A stretch of 64,000 bases of DNA from Paenibacillus sp. FSL R5-0912 (GCF_000758605.1 NZ_CP009282.1:6634001-6698000), one strand, 5' to 3'; numbered from the stretch's first letter, positions 45,463 through 54,418 are shown. The notes: generated by a model from the sequence alone, not told the origin. A program made the numbers and translations.

Positions 45463-47004
45463 TCATAGCTGCTTGTTCTTATTGGCATTCTTGTAGACTG
45501 AAGGTGAAGACCCAACCCTCCCCTTGAACTTGTCGATAAAATAATCCGTATTCGAAAAGCCCACCTGCAGTGCGATATCCGATATCTTGAGCTGGGTGCG
45601 CTTAAGCAGGCTCTTGGCCGCTTCAATTCGTTTCTCATTCAGATAATCGCTGAAGCTCCGGCCCGTTTCCTTACGGAACAGTTGGCCCAAATAAGCCGAA
45701 TTCATATGAAACTGTTTGGCAATATCCTGAAGCTGCAGCTTACTCCGGAATTCAAGATCCACGTACTGAATGACATTATAGATCGTATCCCCCTCATTAT
45801 CCGCCCGTAATTCAGCCAGATAAGCCGCTGCCTGCAGGCAGAGCTTGTCCACATACAGACTCAGCCTGTAATAATCGGCGAGTCCGCCCAGATCGCCATA
45901 CTCCGTCCGCATCGCATTCATGATTCGGTCGGGATCTCCCTGCATTTCTGCGATGCTCCGGCATAAGGTCATCTCCAGATGGGCCACCTCGGCCTGGGCT
46001 GCATCAATCCTCAGCGGCTTGGCCGTAATGGCAGCGAATGCTTCCCTGACACAACTCTGAATCTGCCCAGTCTCGCCTGCCTTGACCTTCTCCAGCACAC
46101 AGGTGAAGTGCCCTTCAGCTAATTCCAGGGACTGGCCCTTTGCTCCCAGGTCATTATAGTAGAAGATCCCCCCCTTCTCCCGGCGGCACTTCAATCCCCA
46201 GACCTCAAGGCTCTGTGTGTACAGTTCCTGGATAGAGCCCGCCCCTCTCCGCTTGCCGCTGATCAGTACGGCCACAGGTACGCCAAGCTTCTCCGACTGT
46301 GCCCTCTGCACCTGGGCGGCGGCTGCCTCAATGGCTTCGGAGGACATCCCCGCACACCGCACAATAAGACCCGGCCTGCCCGCTGGGTCCTGAAAGACAT
46401 AGCCAAGCTCACCCGGGAATCCTTCCCCATCCCCTTCATTCAGGCTTATTGTGCTTGATACAGCAGCAGTAAGGATACACTGCAGCTCTGTCTCAGGCTG
46501 AAGATCCATCAGCCTATCCGCTGCGCGCTCCAGCTCTTCGCTCCATTCCCCCTGAATGAACCGGTTGATCAGATTATGGACCAGGAAGTTCTGCTTCTTG
46601 CGGTTCTCACTTCTGGAAGCGATTTCATTTTGGATGATGGCTTTGATCTTCAAGAGCAGCGTCCCGATCTCTTCATCATCGACCGGCTTCAGCAGATAGC
46701 CATCCACCTTCTGGCGCAGCGCAGTTCGGGCATAGTTGAAGTCGTCATATCCGCTCAGAATAACGAATCTGGGCGGGTGGTCCATCACTTCCTTCACGGC
46801 AGCAATCAGCTCGAGTCCGTTCATTACGGGAAGGTTGATATCCGTAAGCAGCAGGTCCGGCTTATGCTCCTGAATTAACCGGAGGGCCTCCACAGCGCTA
46901 AGCGCTTCGGCGCATACTTTGTAACCGGATTTCTCCCAGTCGACCATCGTCCTAAGTCCTTCAAGCACCCACGGTTCATCGTCAACAATCATGACTTTCA
47001 GCAT
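45463..47004 (-). CDS. YesN-type AraC-family response regulator (first of two)
   Basis: 513 residues. Receiver with D55 (DLLLTDINLP) and a C-terminal AraC domain ('QLQDIAKQFHMNSAYLGQLFRKETGRSFSDYL', 'IALQVGFSNTDYFIDKFKGRVGSSPSVYK'). It precedes the kinase with a 108-base gap that holds a palindromic repeat. It has the same build as the 41989 regulator but differs clearly in sequence, so the two are not a recent duplication. Confidence 0.9.
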   Translation of the reverse strand: MLKVMIVDDEPWVLEGLRTMVDWEKSGYKVCAEALSAVEALRLIQEHKPDLLLTDINLPVMNGLELIAAVKEVMDHPPRFVILSGYDDFNYARTALRQKVDGYLLKPVDDEEIGTLLLKIKAIIQNEIASRSENRKKQNFLVHNLINRFIQGEWSEELERAADRLMDLQPETELQCILTAAVSSTISLNEGDGEGFPGELGYVFQDPAGRPGLIVRCAGMSSEAIEAAAAQVQRAQSEKLGVPVAVLISGKRRGAGSIQELYTQSLEVWGLKCRREKGGIFYYNDLGAKGQSLELAEGHFTCVLEKVKAGETGQIQSCVREAFAAITAKPLRIDAAQAEVAHLEMTLCRSIAEMQGDPDRIMNAMRTEYGDLGGLADYYRLSLYVDKLCLQAAAYLAELRADNEGDTIYNVIQYVDLEFRSKLQLQDIAKQFHMNSAYLGQLFRKETGRSFSDYLNEKRIEAAKSLLKRTQLKISDIALQVGFSNTDYFIDKFKGRVGSSPSVYKNANKNKQL

Positions 47005-47121
47005 GAGCCTCGCTCCAATCCCCGAATCTAAATTTTGTCAGTAAATGAATTACAAATAATGCTAACATACAAGTTCAATGATGTGAATTACAACTTAATC
47101 AGATACCGGAGTCATATAAAG

Positions 47122-47161
47122 TAACATTGATCATTTACTTTTTGCGGATATTCTCTATAAT
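47122..47161 (+). promoter_or_regulatory. Promoter before the DUF2294 gene, shared upstream block
   Basis: -35 TTTACT (47134-47139), 16-base spacer, -10 TATAAT (47156-47161). The block 47122-47145 (TAACATT..TCATTTACTTTTTGC) is matched with only two differences at 56772-56795, before the ubiD/microcompartment operon. Confidence 0.7.
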
Positions 47162-47215
47162 TAGGGTTAATTTTATTGATTATCCGGCATTATCTCACAC
47201 AGGGAAGTGATATGC

Positions 47216-47566
47216 TTGACGGTAAACAGTCTTCTATCCTCCAATGAATTCAAGAAGCGCCTCTCCCGCTGCTACAATGAAGTGCATAGGGAACTGTATG
47301 GGGTAGGTGTCACACAGCTGAGAATTGATGCCGCCGGCGAATCGATGATCCTCTTTCTGGTGAAGCATCAGCGGGTAACTGCGCTGCGGGCACTGGAAGA
47401 GAACTATCCCGAGCTGAAGCAGTCGGTGGATGCTGCGCTCCATCAGGAGTTCAAGCGGATCTTCCGGAAGAAGCTAGCCGATGAGCTGGATTTGCCTGTC
47501 ACCGGTGTACTCCGGGATTATGATCCGGGCACAGGGTGGGCCAGCACGATCATTATCAGTGAATAA
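47216..47566 (+). CDS. DUF2294-family protein
   Basis: 116 residues from TTG 47216, eight bases after AGGGAAG; a GTG nine bases upstream overlaps that site. One DUF2294 domain ('EVHRELYGVGVTQLRIDAAGESMILFLVKHQRVTALRALEE'). The family is of unknown function; members are often near ion transport or stress genes. Here it lies between the shared promoter and the ubiX leader and could be co-transcribed with ubiX. Confidence 0.75.
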   Translation: MTVNSLLSSNEFKKRLSRCYNEVHRELYGVGVTQLRIDAAGESMILFLVKHQRVTALRALEENYPELKQSVDAALHQEFKRIFRKKLADELDLPVTGVLRDYDPGTGWASTIIISE

Positions 47567-47573
47567 CAAGATC

Positions 47574-47600
47574 CCCCACAAAGTGGGGCTTTGGCTTCGA
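47574..47600 (+). repeat. 27-bp palindromic repeat, plus-strand copy
   Basis: Identical to the copy at 45431-45457 but inverted: CCCCACAAAGTGGGG then CTTTGGCTTCGA. It begins eight bases after the DUF2294 stop and may be a partial terminator. Confidence 0.7.
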
Positions 47601-47632
47601 TGAAGCGAAGCATGTACCTTCTTATCCTATAA

Positions 47633-47752
47633 CCGGCTGCATCCGGATTGTATCCTGATGCGCTGACTACGCCTATGGCTCGCCAGATTTCTGTTTACAG
47701 ACTGAAGGAAGCCGTTGATTAGAGGATCCCCTCTATTTCAGCGGCTTCTTTT
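47633..47752 (+). ncRNA. Candidate riboswitch/attenuator leader of ubiX
   Basis: Homologous to the leader at 56843-56968. P1: CGGCT (47634-47638) with AGCCG (47710-47714). P2: GCATC (47639-47643) with GATGC (47657-47661), loop containing GATTGTATCC. P3: TCTG (47690-47693) with CAGA (47698-47701). The terminator (47708-47752) re-uses the P1 3' arm: GAAGCCGTTGA with TCAGCGGCTTC, then TTTT. P1 and terminator exclude each other, so ligand-stabilised P1 would switch ubiX on. No known riboswitch class is recognised. Confidence 0.65.
47708..47752 (+). terminator. Intrinsic terminator in the ubiX leader
   Basis: Arms 47708-47718 and 47738-47748 with one G-U pair, an inner TAGAG/CTCTA stem, then TTTTC. 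It lies 25 bases before the ubiX start, so it acts as a regulated attenuator. Confidence 0.75.
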
Positions 47753-47773
47753 CATTTCAAAGGAGCATACGCC

Positions 47774-48328
47774 ATGAAAATTATTGTCGGCATTACCGGA
47801 GCCAGCGGCTCCATTTACGCCTACTCCCTGATCCGCAGCCTGCACCGGCTTGGGATCGAAACCTATGTCATCGCCACAGGTGCCGGAGAGAATGTGATGA
47901 AATACGAGTGTGGTGCGGATATGCAGGAATTGGCCGGATATGCCACTGTGCTGTCCAATACAGATCTGTTCGCTCCTGTAGCCAGCGGCTCCTTCAAGAC
48001 AGATGGGATGGTGATTATTCCCTGTTCAATGAATACGCTGGGAGCTATCGCTAACGGCATGGGGGATACACTGCTTAGCCGGGCAGCCAGTGTGGTGCTC
48101 AAGGAGAAGCGGCGGCTGCTTATCGTTCCGCGCGAAACCCCGCTCCATCTGATTCATCTGGAGAATATGGTGCGGATTGCCCGGGCGGGAGCGGATATCA
48201 TGCCCGCTTCGCCGGGCTTTTACAATCATCCGACCGAGATCTGGGAGCTGGTGAACTTCATGAATGCCCGTGTTCTAGACGCGCTGGGGATTGATCATCA
48301 GCTGATGAAGCGCTGGGGGGAAGCTTAG
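47774..48328 (+). CDS. ubiX: UbiX-type flavin prenyltransferase
   Basis: 184 residues. GITGASGS at 6-13 binds FMN phosphate; 'IIPCSMNTLGAIANGMGD' and 'LIVPRETPLHLIHLENM' are family hallmarks. It joins dimethylallyl phosphate to FMN to give prenylated FMN, the cofactor of UbiD decarboxylases. The only UbiD seen here is 9 kb away at 57064. AAAGGAG precedes the ATG. It is preceded by the candidate riboswitch and followed by a strong terminator. Confidence 0.95.
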   Translation: MKIIVGITGASGSIYAYSLIRSLHRLGIETYVIATGAGENVMKYECGADMQELAGYATVLSNTDLFAPVASGSFKTDGMVIIPCSMNTLGAIANGMGDTLLSRAASVVLKEKRRLLIVPRETPLHLIHLENMVRIARAGADIMPASPGFYNHPTEIWELVNFMNARVLDALGIDHQLMKRWGEA

Positions 48329-48352
48329 GAGGGCTGTGCTGGCCTTCTGCCG

Positions 48353-48406
48353 AAACAGGGAAGCCCGCAGCCTGTGTGGCATGGCTGCGGGCTTCCCTGT
48401 TTTTTT
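48353..48406. terminator. Strong bidirectional terminator
   Basis: Perfect 18-base arms (48355-48372 and 48383-48400), AAA before and TTTTTT after. It separates the convergent ubiX and ADP-ribosylglycohydrolase-like genes. Confidence 0.93.
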
Positions 48407-48432
48407 GAGATACAATATTGTAAGAAATAATC

Positions 48433-49824
48433 CTATTCTCCCAGCTCTGCCCGGATCTTCAGGAACACCTGATAGCTCCGCTCGGCAACCTCCGAAATCG
48501 CAATCGGGTGGAAGCCCGGCAGATCCGCGTACAGCAGATCATTCAGCGGTGCGGTCCAACTGGCGGGAAGCCGGGCTGCGCCCAGCTTCGCTCCCATAAT
48601 GGAGCCGACTGTGGCACCGTTGCAGTCTGTATCCATCCCGGCAGAGACAGAGGTAACCACGGCTTTCTCGAAGTCATTGCCGCCGTATATAAGCGAAGCT
48701 GCAACGATAGCGGCGTTGTTATTGGTATGCACCGGGTCATAATGGCTGAACTCGTTCCATAGTGTGCTAACCAGCTCGCGCTCACTGCCTGCCTGCTGTG
48801 CGATCTCCATACCCCGCCGCACATCCCGGGTCAGCCTGCTGGTCTGCGGTATCTCGCTCAGCCCAATCTCTACAATCTCTTCATTATCCAGGCCCGCGAA
48901 CGCAGCAGAGATCATTGCAGCATTGAACATTTCGCCGTAGATCCCGTTCTTCACATGGGAGAAGGAGGCATCCCGCCAGCCCAGCTCCGCCGCAAGCTCG
49001 GGGTTCCCGGCCGCGCCATAGGCCAAGGCGTCCGCACGGATGGCCGCCCCGATCCATTCCCGGTACGGATTCAGATGCATGCGCACCCGCTCCTGCCGCA
49101 GCGGCCAATCCTCCGGCTTCTCACCGTGCAGATGGGAGGTTTCGCCGGCAAAGTTCATATAGGCCTGTGTTTCTGCTGTACATACCTGGCTGTAGGTCAG
49201 ATGCCCGTGCCACAGCTTGCCGATATCCCAGGAGTCCCAGTCCAGCCCCTTTTGCTCCAGCAGCATCAGGCCAAGGACGGTATAACGGATATCGTCGTCA
49301 CTCTCCATGTAGCTGATCTTCTCGCGTGTACTGGTGAAGGACCAGTCGCTCAAGCCCAGGCCGTATTCAGCCTGTGCCGTAGAGTACTCAGGTGTATACC
49401 CTGTAATCGGCCAGGCATCGGCACCGCGGAACCACAGCTCGATGTTCTCCCAGCCGGTACGGCCGTCCTTTCCGTACAGATAATCCCAATACTCCAGCGG
49501 CTTGCCCAGCGCGCAGCCTACACTCCGGCCAAGCCAGGCTCCATAGAACCTGTCCCTCCACTCTTCCGGTGTCCAATTCACCGCAAGCTTACGCGGACCT
49601 CCGGGGCGCAGCCGTCTGATCGATGCCAGATCCGAAGGCTCCTCGTAAGGAAAGTCGGCGCCCACCGGAAGGGCCATCAGCTCCCGGTATACCTCCATGA
49701 GCTTGCCCTCATCACTTCCGGCAGCAGCCAGCTTCTCTGCCAGACTCCCTGGCTGGCAGCCTTCCTCTATCCGCTGCTGCAGCTCCAGCCGCACCGTCTC
49801 CTGCAGGCGTTCCCAGCCTGCCAT
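48433..49824 (-). CDS. ADP-ribosylglycohydrolase-fold protein
   Basis: 463 residues, longer than single-domain members (about 300) owing to an N-terminal helical segment of about 85 residues. The fold's metal motifs are visible: 'MESDDDIRYTVLGL' and 'GMDTDCNGATVGSIMGAKLGA'. Members cleave N-glycosidic bonds to ADP-ribose or related nucleosides with two Mg ions. It starts three bases after the nucleoside hydrolase stop, so they are coupled, and a nucleoside-type substrate is inferred. Confidence 0.85.
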   Translation of the reverse strand: MAGWERLQETVRLELQQRIEEGCQPGSLAEKLAAAGSDEGKLMEVYRELMALPVGADFPYEEPSDLASIRRLRPGGPRKLAVNWTPEEWRDRFYGAWLGRSVGCALGKPLEYWDYLYGKDGRTGWENIELWFRGADAWPITGYTPEYSTAQAEYGLGLSDWSFTSTREKISYMESDDDIRYTVLGLMLLEQKGLDWDSWDIGKLWHGHLTYSQVCTAETQAYMNFAGETSHLHGEKPEDWPLRQERVRMHLNPYREWIGAAIRADALAYGAAGNPELAAELGWRDASFSHVKNGIYGEMFNAAMISAAFAGLDNEEIVEIGLSEIPQTSRLTRDVRRGMEIAQQAGSERELVSTLWNEFSHYDPVHTNNNAAIVAASLIYGGNDFEKAVVTSVSAGMDTDCNGATVGSIMGAKLGAARLPASWTAPLNDLLYADLPGFHPIAISEVAERSYQVFLKIRAELGE

Positions 49825-49827
49825 CCG

Positions 49828-50784
49828 CTACAATTCTCCCGCCGCAGGCAGGGACCCGCGGTCTAACCGCTCCAGTGAATCAAACAGCAGCTTGATAAAA
49901 GCTTCACGGTCTACACCGAGCAGCACCTCTGTATTGGCAGGCTGCTCCGGCTTCTTGCGCCGGTCAGCTACAGTCATCCCCCGGGTCAGCTTCCCTTCGG
50001 TTTCCACTGTTACATGCAGATGCTCCGATTCGAAGAGCTCCGGATGCAGCAGCCAGGCAATCGCGCACGGGTCATGCAGCGCATTGCCGATATAACCCAT
50101 CTTTTTGCCGTAGATCGAATAGAAATCCAGCAGCTCTCCGACCATTACGGATACGGGTCCACGGGTTTTCAGCTCCTGAATCTCCTCTTCAAATATCGCC
50201 GCCTTATCCGTTACATCCAGTCCGCTCATTACAATGGGAATTCCGGATTCAAAGACAATCCGTGCCGCCTCCGGGTCGACATATATGTTGAACTCCGCCG
50301 TCCGGGTCACATTGCCATAGGCGAGCCCGCCTCCCATCAGGGAGATCTTCTCAATTCTGTCCTTCACTTCCGGATAAGCAGTAATCAGGAGGGCGATGTT
50401 CGTCAGCGGGGCTGTAGGCACCAGGGTAATCTTCTCTTCAGAAGACCGTATAATATCCAGCATGAATTCTACCGCTCCCTGTTCCACCGGCTTGAAGCGG
50501 CTCGCCGGAAGCGCGGGGCCATCCATGCCGGACTCCCCATGTGCTGCTTCTCCGGTTACCAGCTTGCCGAGCAGCGGTGCCGCCGCTCCTTTGGCAACGG
50601 GAATATCGGCATTTACAAAGCTGAGCACCTTGAGTGCATTATCGGTGATTTTATCCAGAACCTGGTTGCCACCAACCGTGGTAATGCCCCGGATCTCCAG
50701 CTGCCCGGGATGAGCCAGCGCAAGCAGAATGGCAATCGCGTCATCATGCCCCGGATCGCAGTCGATTATGATAGGTGTTGGCAT
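49828..50784 (-). CDS. Inosine/uridine-preferring nucleoside hydrolase
   Basis: 318 residues. The calcium-binding DCDPGHDD motif is at 8-15, with further ligand region 'LVPTAPLTNIALLI' and the 'EFNIYVDPEAARIVFESGIPIVMSGLDVT' segment. It hydrolyses ribonucleosides to base plus ribose in the cytoplasm. It lies downstream of a nucleoside ABC transporter on the same strand, so it should act on the imported nucleoside. Confidence 0.93.
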   Translation of the reverse strand: MPTPIIIDCDPGHDDAIAILLALAHPGQLEIRGITTVGGNQVLDKITDNALKVLSFVNADIPVAKGAAAPLLGKLVTGEAAHGESGMDGPALPASRFKPVEQGAVEFMLDIIRSSEEKITLVPTAPLTNIALLITAYPEVKDRIEKISLMGGGLAYGNVTRTAEFNIYVDPEAARIVFESGIPIVMSGLDVTDKAAIFEEEIQELKTRGPVSVMVGELLDFYSIYGKKMGYIGNALHDPCAIAWLLHPELFESEHLHVTVETEGKLTRGMTVADRRKKPEQPANTEVLLGVDREAFIKLLFDSLERLDRGSLPAAGEL

Positions 50785-50881
50785 CGTTGTCGCTCCCTTG
50801 TAAGTTGATTTCTAATCTAAAACGAAATTGAAACTGCTCCTATTGTGGTTGATAGTAACTAGGCTGCCCTCATAGCCTCAA

Positions 50882-51820
50882 CTATTTGGTCGTAGTAGTC
50901 TTAAGCTTCTTGTTCTTCTTCCGGGTCTCCGAGACCGCGTATATAATCAGCCCCACTACCGTCGCCACGTAAGGAAGCGTAGCGATCAGCTCCGCCGGAA
51001 TCTTCAGCACCTGCAGGGCATTGGAGAGCGCATCGGCGGCGCCGAAGAGCAGCGAGGTCAGCGCTGTTCCTACGGTGGTGCTCCGGCCCATGGATTCTGC
51101 AGCAATCGCAATCCAGCCCCGGCCGGCCACCATATCACGGGTAAACAGCGACAAATAGCCCATCGACATGTAGGCTCCGCCCAGACTGGCGAAGAAGCCG
51201 CTGAGCAGCAGCGCCGTGTACTGGATCCGGACCACGCTGACTCCAACCGACTGGGCCGCATGCGGATTCTCGCCTACCGAGCGGATACGCAGCCCCAGCG
51301 GGGTGCGGTTCAGCAGATAATAGACCACAAGCACAGACAGAATCGAGAAGTAGGTCAGAATGTGGTGTCCCGACAGAATCGGACCTAGCACCGGAATATC
51401 CTTCAGCAGCGGAATCTGCACACTCGGCAGCACTTTACTCGCCAGGGAGGTCGATGAACCCTTGTCCCCGCTGAGCAGATACAGAATAAACACCGTTCCG
51501 CCTGAGGCGAACATATTAATCGCCACACCGCCTAGAATGATATGCGTCTTGAATTTCAAGGTGAAAAAGGCCAAAATCCCGGCAATCAGCGTTCCCGACA
51601 ATACCGCACCCAGCAGCCCGACCCAGGCGCTATGCGTATAGGCGCTGACAATAACACCGGCCAGAGCCGAGACCAGCATAATCCCTTCCATCCCGATGTT
51701 GATGATTCCGGCACGGTTCGAGATGAGTGCTCCCAGTGCAGCGAACAGGATAGGTGTGGTCACACGCAGTACAGAGAAGGCAAAATCCGTCGTCAGAATG
51801 ACATCCAGCAGACTGTTCAT
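50882..51820 (-). CDS. Nucleoside ABC permease, NupQ type
   Basis: 312 residues, eight or more membrane helices, BPD_transp_2 family (RbsC-like), 'ALGALISNRAGIINIGMEGIMLV' near the N-terminus. It overlaps the other permease gene by four bases. Pairs with BmpA-type lipoproteins for purine nucleoside import. Confidence 0.92.
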   Translation of the reverse strand: MNSLLDVILTTDFAFSVLRVTTPILFAALGALISNRAGIINIGMEGIMLVSALAGVIVSAYTHSAWVGLLGAVLSGTLIAGILAFFTLKFKTHIILGGVAINMFASGGTVFILYLLSGDKGSSTSLASKVLPSVQIPLLKDIPVLGPILSGHHILTYFSILSVLVVYYLLNRTPLGLRIRSVGENPHAAQSVGVSVVRIQYTALLLSGFFASLGGAYMSMGYLSLFTRDMVAGRGWIAIAAESMGRSTTVGTALTSLLFGAADALSNALQVLKIPAELIATLPYVATVVGLIIYAVSETRKKNKKLKTTTTK

Positions 51821-52863
51821 GCTTCCTTCGCCTCCTTCAGCAGCATGCGGTTCTTCCAGAACTTGAGGAACTGCTCAGCCGAAATCAGCAGGATAATCAC
51901 AGCCTGAATGATCGAGATCATCTCGGAGGGTACGTCGGACAGCCGCGCCATCAGATCGGCTCCAATACGGATATAGGCCAGGAAGAGCGCAGAGACAATG
52001 ACAGACAGCGGATTGTTCTTGGCCAGCATCGCCACCAGGGCACCATCGAGGCCGTAGCCCGGCAAAGACGTCCACTGAAAGCGGCTGTACATCCCGAGTA
52101 CTTCCACCGAGCCGCCCATCCCGGCAATAAACCCGGCGATCAGATGCACGAGAATGATAACCTTGGCAGTCTTCATGCCAGAGTACCGGGCAAACTCCCG
52201 GTTGACGCCTGTCATCCGCAGCTCATAGCCCCATTTGGTCCGGTAGAGGAACAGATGGGCCAGTACAATCAGCACCAATACAATAATAAGTCCGGTATGA
52301 ATCCGTGTGCCTGCAAAAAGCTTGCTCAGCTGCGCAGTTTTCTCGAATTTAAACGAGACGTTGGCGAAGGCCTTGGCATCCCGCAGATGATAGTTCAGCA
52401 GGTATAGCCCCACTCCGAACAGGATATTATTGAACATCAGCGAAGTCACCAGTTCATTGGCGTTCCACTTCGCTTTGAGAATTCCGGGAATGGCTGACAG
52501 CAGCGCCCCTGTGATAGAACCTGCTAATATCGCCACCAACGGATGCAGCCAACTGTTCAGGCTGAGATGAATCGCTAGTACAGAGGCCACGACACCGGAG
52601 AAATAAAAGATTCCCTCTGCCCCCAGGTTGAACATATTGGCCCGGAACAGCAGCGAGACGGCAAGGCCGGTGAACATCAGCGGAATGGCCATCTCAATGA
52701 CATTGCCGATATGCCCCTTGGTGGAGAACGGCTCCAGCAGGAAAATGCCAATCGTCTTGAGCGGCTGGTCACTGACCAGCGAGATGATCAGGAATGCGAT
52801 AATCAGCGCAATGACAATAACCGCTGCCGTCCGGACCGCCTCAAAGTATTTTGCTCTAAACAT
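51817..52863 (-). CDS. Nucleoside ABC permease, NupP type
   Basis: 348 residues, BPD_transp_2 family, 'LGAEGIFYFSGVVASVLA' and 'GGSVEVLGMYSRFQWTSLPGYGLDGALVAMLAKNNPL', typical of the larger permease of purine nucleoside transporters. It overlaps the ATPase gene by eight bases. Confidence 0.92.
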   Translation of the reverse strand: MFRAKYFEAVRTAAVIVIALIIAFLIISLVSDQPLKTIGIFLLEPFSTKGHIGNVIEMAIPLMFTGLAVSLLFRANMFNLGAEGIFYFSGVVASVLAIHLSLNSWLHPLVAILAGSITGALLSAIPGILKAKWNANELVTSLMFNNILFGVGLYLLNYHLRDAKAFANVSFKFEKTAQLSKLFAGTRIHTGLIIVLVLIVLAHLFLYRTKWGYELRMTGVNREFARYSGMKTAKVIILVHLIAGFIAGMGGSVEVLGMYSRFQWTSLPGYGLDGALVAMLAKNNPLSVIVSALFLAYIRIGADLMARLSDVPSEMISIIQAVIILLISAEQFLKFWKNRMLLKEAKEA

Positions 52864-54418
52864 GATTTAATGCCCTCCCGGTCTGCTCTTTGTCCTGCCG
52901 GTTAATGCCCAGCATATAGAGTCCCAGCTCTTCCTCACTCACGGCAGAAGGATTATCGAAATACGCAACGATCTGCCCCTCGTACATCACAAGGAGACTG
53001 TCGCTCAGCTCCAGAATTTCATTCAGATCGGCAGATACCAGAACTATGGCGCATTTGTCCGAGCGCAGCTCCAGCAGCTTCTGATGGATGAATTGTGCAG
53101 CACCGATATCGACACCCCGTGTCGGCTGCTCGGCGATCAGCAGCTGCGGATTCGTAGAGCACTCTCTTGCAACGACTACCTTCTGCATATTCCCGCCCGA
53201 CAGCATGCCGATCGGCTGCTGAGGACCGGAGCAGCGCACTTTGAATTCTTCCACCAGCGAAGACGCCAGAGCAGCAATTCTGGAGCTGTGGAGAAAAAGC
53301 CCCTTATTCATGTCCTTCGAACGGTACCGCGTAGAGATCAGGTTGTCGGCAATACTGGCTTCTCCGGCGGAGCCCTGCCGCATCCGGTCCTCCGGGATAT
53401 AAGATACGCCCAGGCTGCGGATGCCCAGAATATCCAGCCCGCGGATATCCGTCCCTTTTACACTTACCGCCCCACTGCCGGAGACGCCGCGCAGACCGCC
53501 GGTCAGCGCTTCAATCAGCTGCGTCTGTCCGTTCCCCTCAACACCGGCAATGCCGACAATCTGTCCTTCACGGACCGAGAAGCTAATCTCTGCGAGGAGT
53601 GCTTTGCCCAGACTGTCGGATACACTCAGCCCATCCACCGTAAGCACCGGCTTGCCATGTGGGATAGTGCTCTTGTCGTACTTCAGTACAACATCCCGGC
53701 CGACCATCAGCCGTGATATTTCCTGCTCTGTCACCTCGCGGGTCTCGAAGACCCCTTCGCTTCTGCCGCCTCGCATGATGGTGATCCGGTCACATATTGC
53801 TTTGACCTCCTTCAGTTTGTGCGAGATGAACACAATCGTGTGCCCCTGCTCCTTCAGCTGCTGAAGCTCGCGGAACAGCTCCTCTGTCTCCTGCGGAGTC
53901 AGCACAGCGGTCGGCTCGTCGAGGATGAGGATTTTGGCCCCGCGAACCAGCGCCTTCAGAATTTCCACCTTCTGCTTCATGCCGACCGACAGATCCTCCA
54001 CCTTAGCCCTGGCGTTTACCGAGAGGTTATATTTGCGCGCCGTTTCCTCCGTCAGACGCACCGCTTCGCCAGCATTGAAGCCCACACCTTTTCGCGGCTC
54101 CATGCCCAGCACCATATTTTCGGCCACAGTAAAAGAAGGCACCAGCATGAAATGCTGATGAACCATGCCGATGCCGCGGTCAATTGCGTCCTGCGGGGAC
54201 TGCAGCTTCACTTGTTCTCCCCGGATATAGACCGCGCCTTCACTCGGCTCCTCCATGCCGAACATGATCTTCATCAGAGTCGATTTCCCGGCTCCGTTCT
54301 CACCCGCAATCGCATGGATTTCGCCCTCCCGCAGGGAGAATTCGACATCCTTATTGGCAACAACGCCGTTCGGGTATACTTTGGTGATTCCCCGCATTTC
54401 CAGCAGAGCATTTGCCAT
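52856..54418 (-). CDS. Nucleoside ABC ATPase, NupO type (two nucleotide-binding domains)
   Basis: 520 residues with two ABC cassettes. The first has Walker A GENGAGKST, signature LSVGMKQKVEILKAL and 'LILDEPTAVL'. The second has the usual degenerate Walker A (GVEGNGQTQL) and 'LSGGNMQKVVVARE'. This is the class that energises RbsC-like permeases and BmpA lipoproteins. Confidence 0.93.
   Translation of the reverse strand: MANALLEMRGITKVYPNGVVANKDVEFSLREGEIHAIAGENGAGKSTLMKIMFGMEEPSEGAVYIRGEQVKLQSPQDAIDRGIGMVHQHFMLVPSFTVAENMVLGMEPRKGVGFNAGEAVRLTEETARKYNLSVNARAKVEDLSVGMKQKVEILKALVRGAKILILDEPTAVLTPQETEELFRELQQLKEQGHTIVFISHKLKEVKAICDRITIMRGGRSEGVFETREVTEQEISRLMVGRDVVLKYDKSTIPHGKPVLTVDGLSVSDSLGKALLAEISFSVREGQIVGIAGVEGNGQTQLIEALTGGLRGVSGSGAVSVKGTDIRGLDILGIRSLGVSYIPEDRMRQGSAGEASIADNLISTRYRSKDMNKGLFLHSSRIAALASSLVEEFKVRCSGPQQPIGMLSGGNMQKVVVARECSTNPQLLIAEQPTRGVDIGAAQFIHQKLLELRSDKCAIVLVSADLNEILELSDSLLVMYEGQIVAYFDNPSAVSEEELGLYMLGINRQDKEQTGRALNHV

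Noticed and set aside
47633..47752. Known FMN, ZTP, TPP or T-box leader
   Set aside because: None of their core consensus elements fits; the structure and conserved loops differ.
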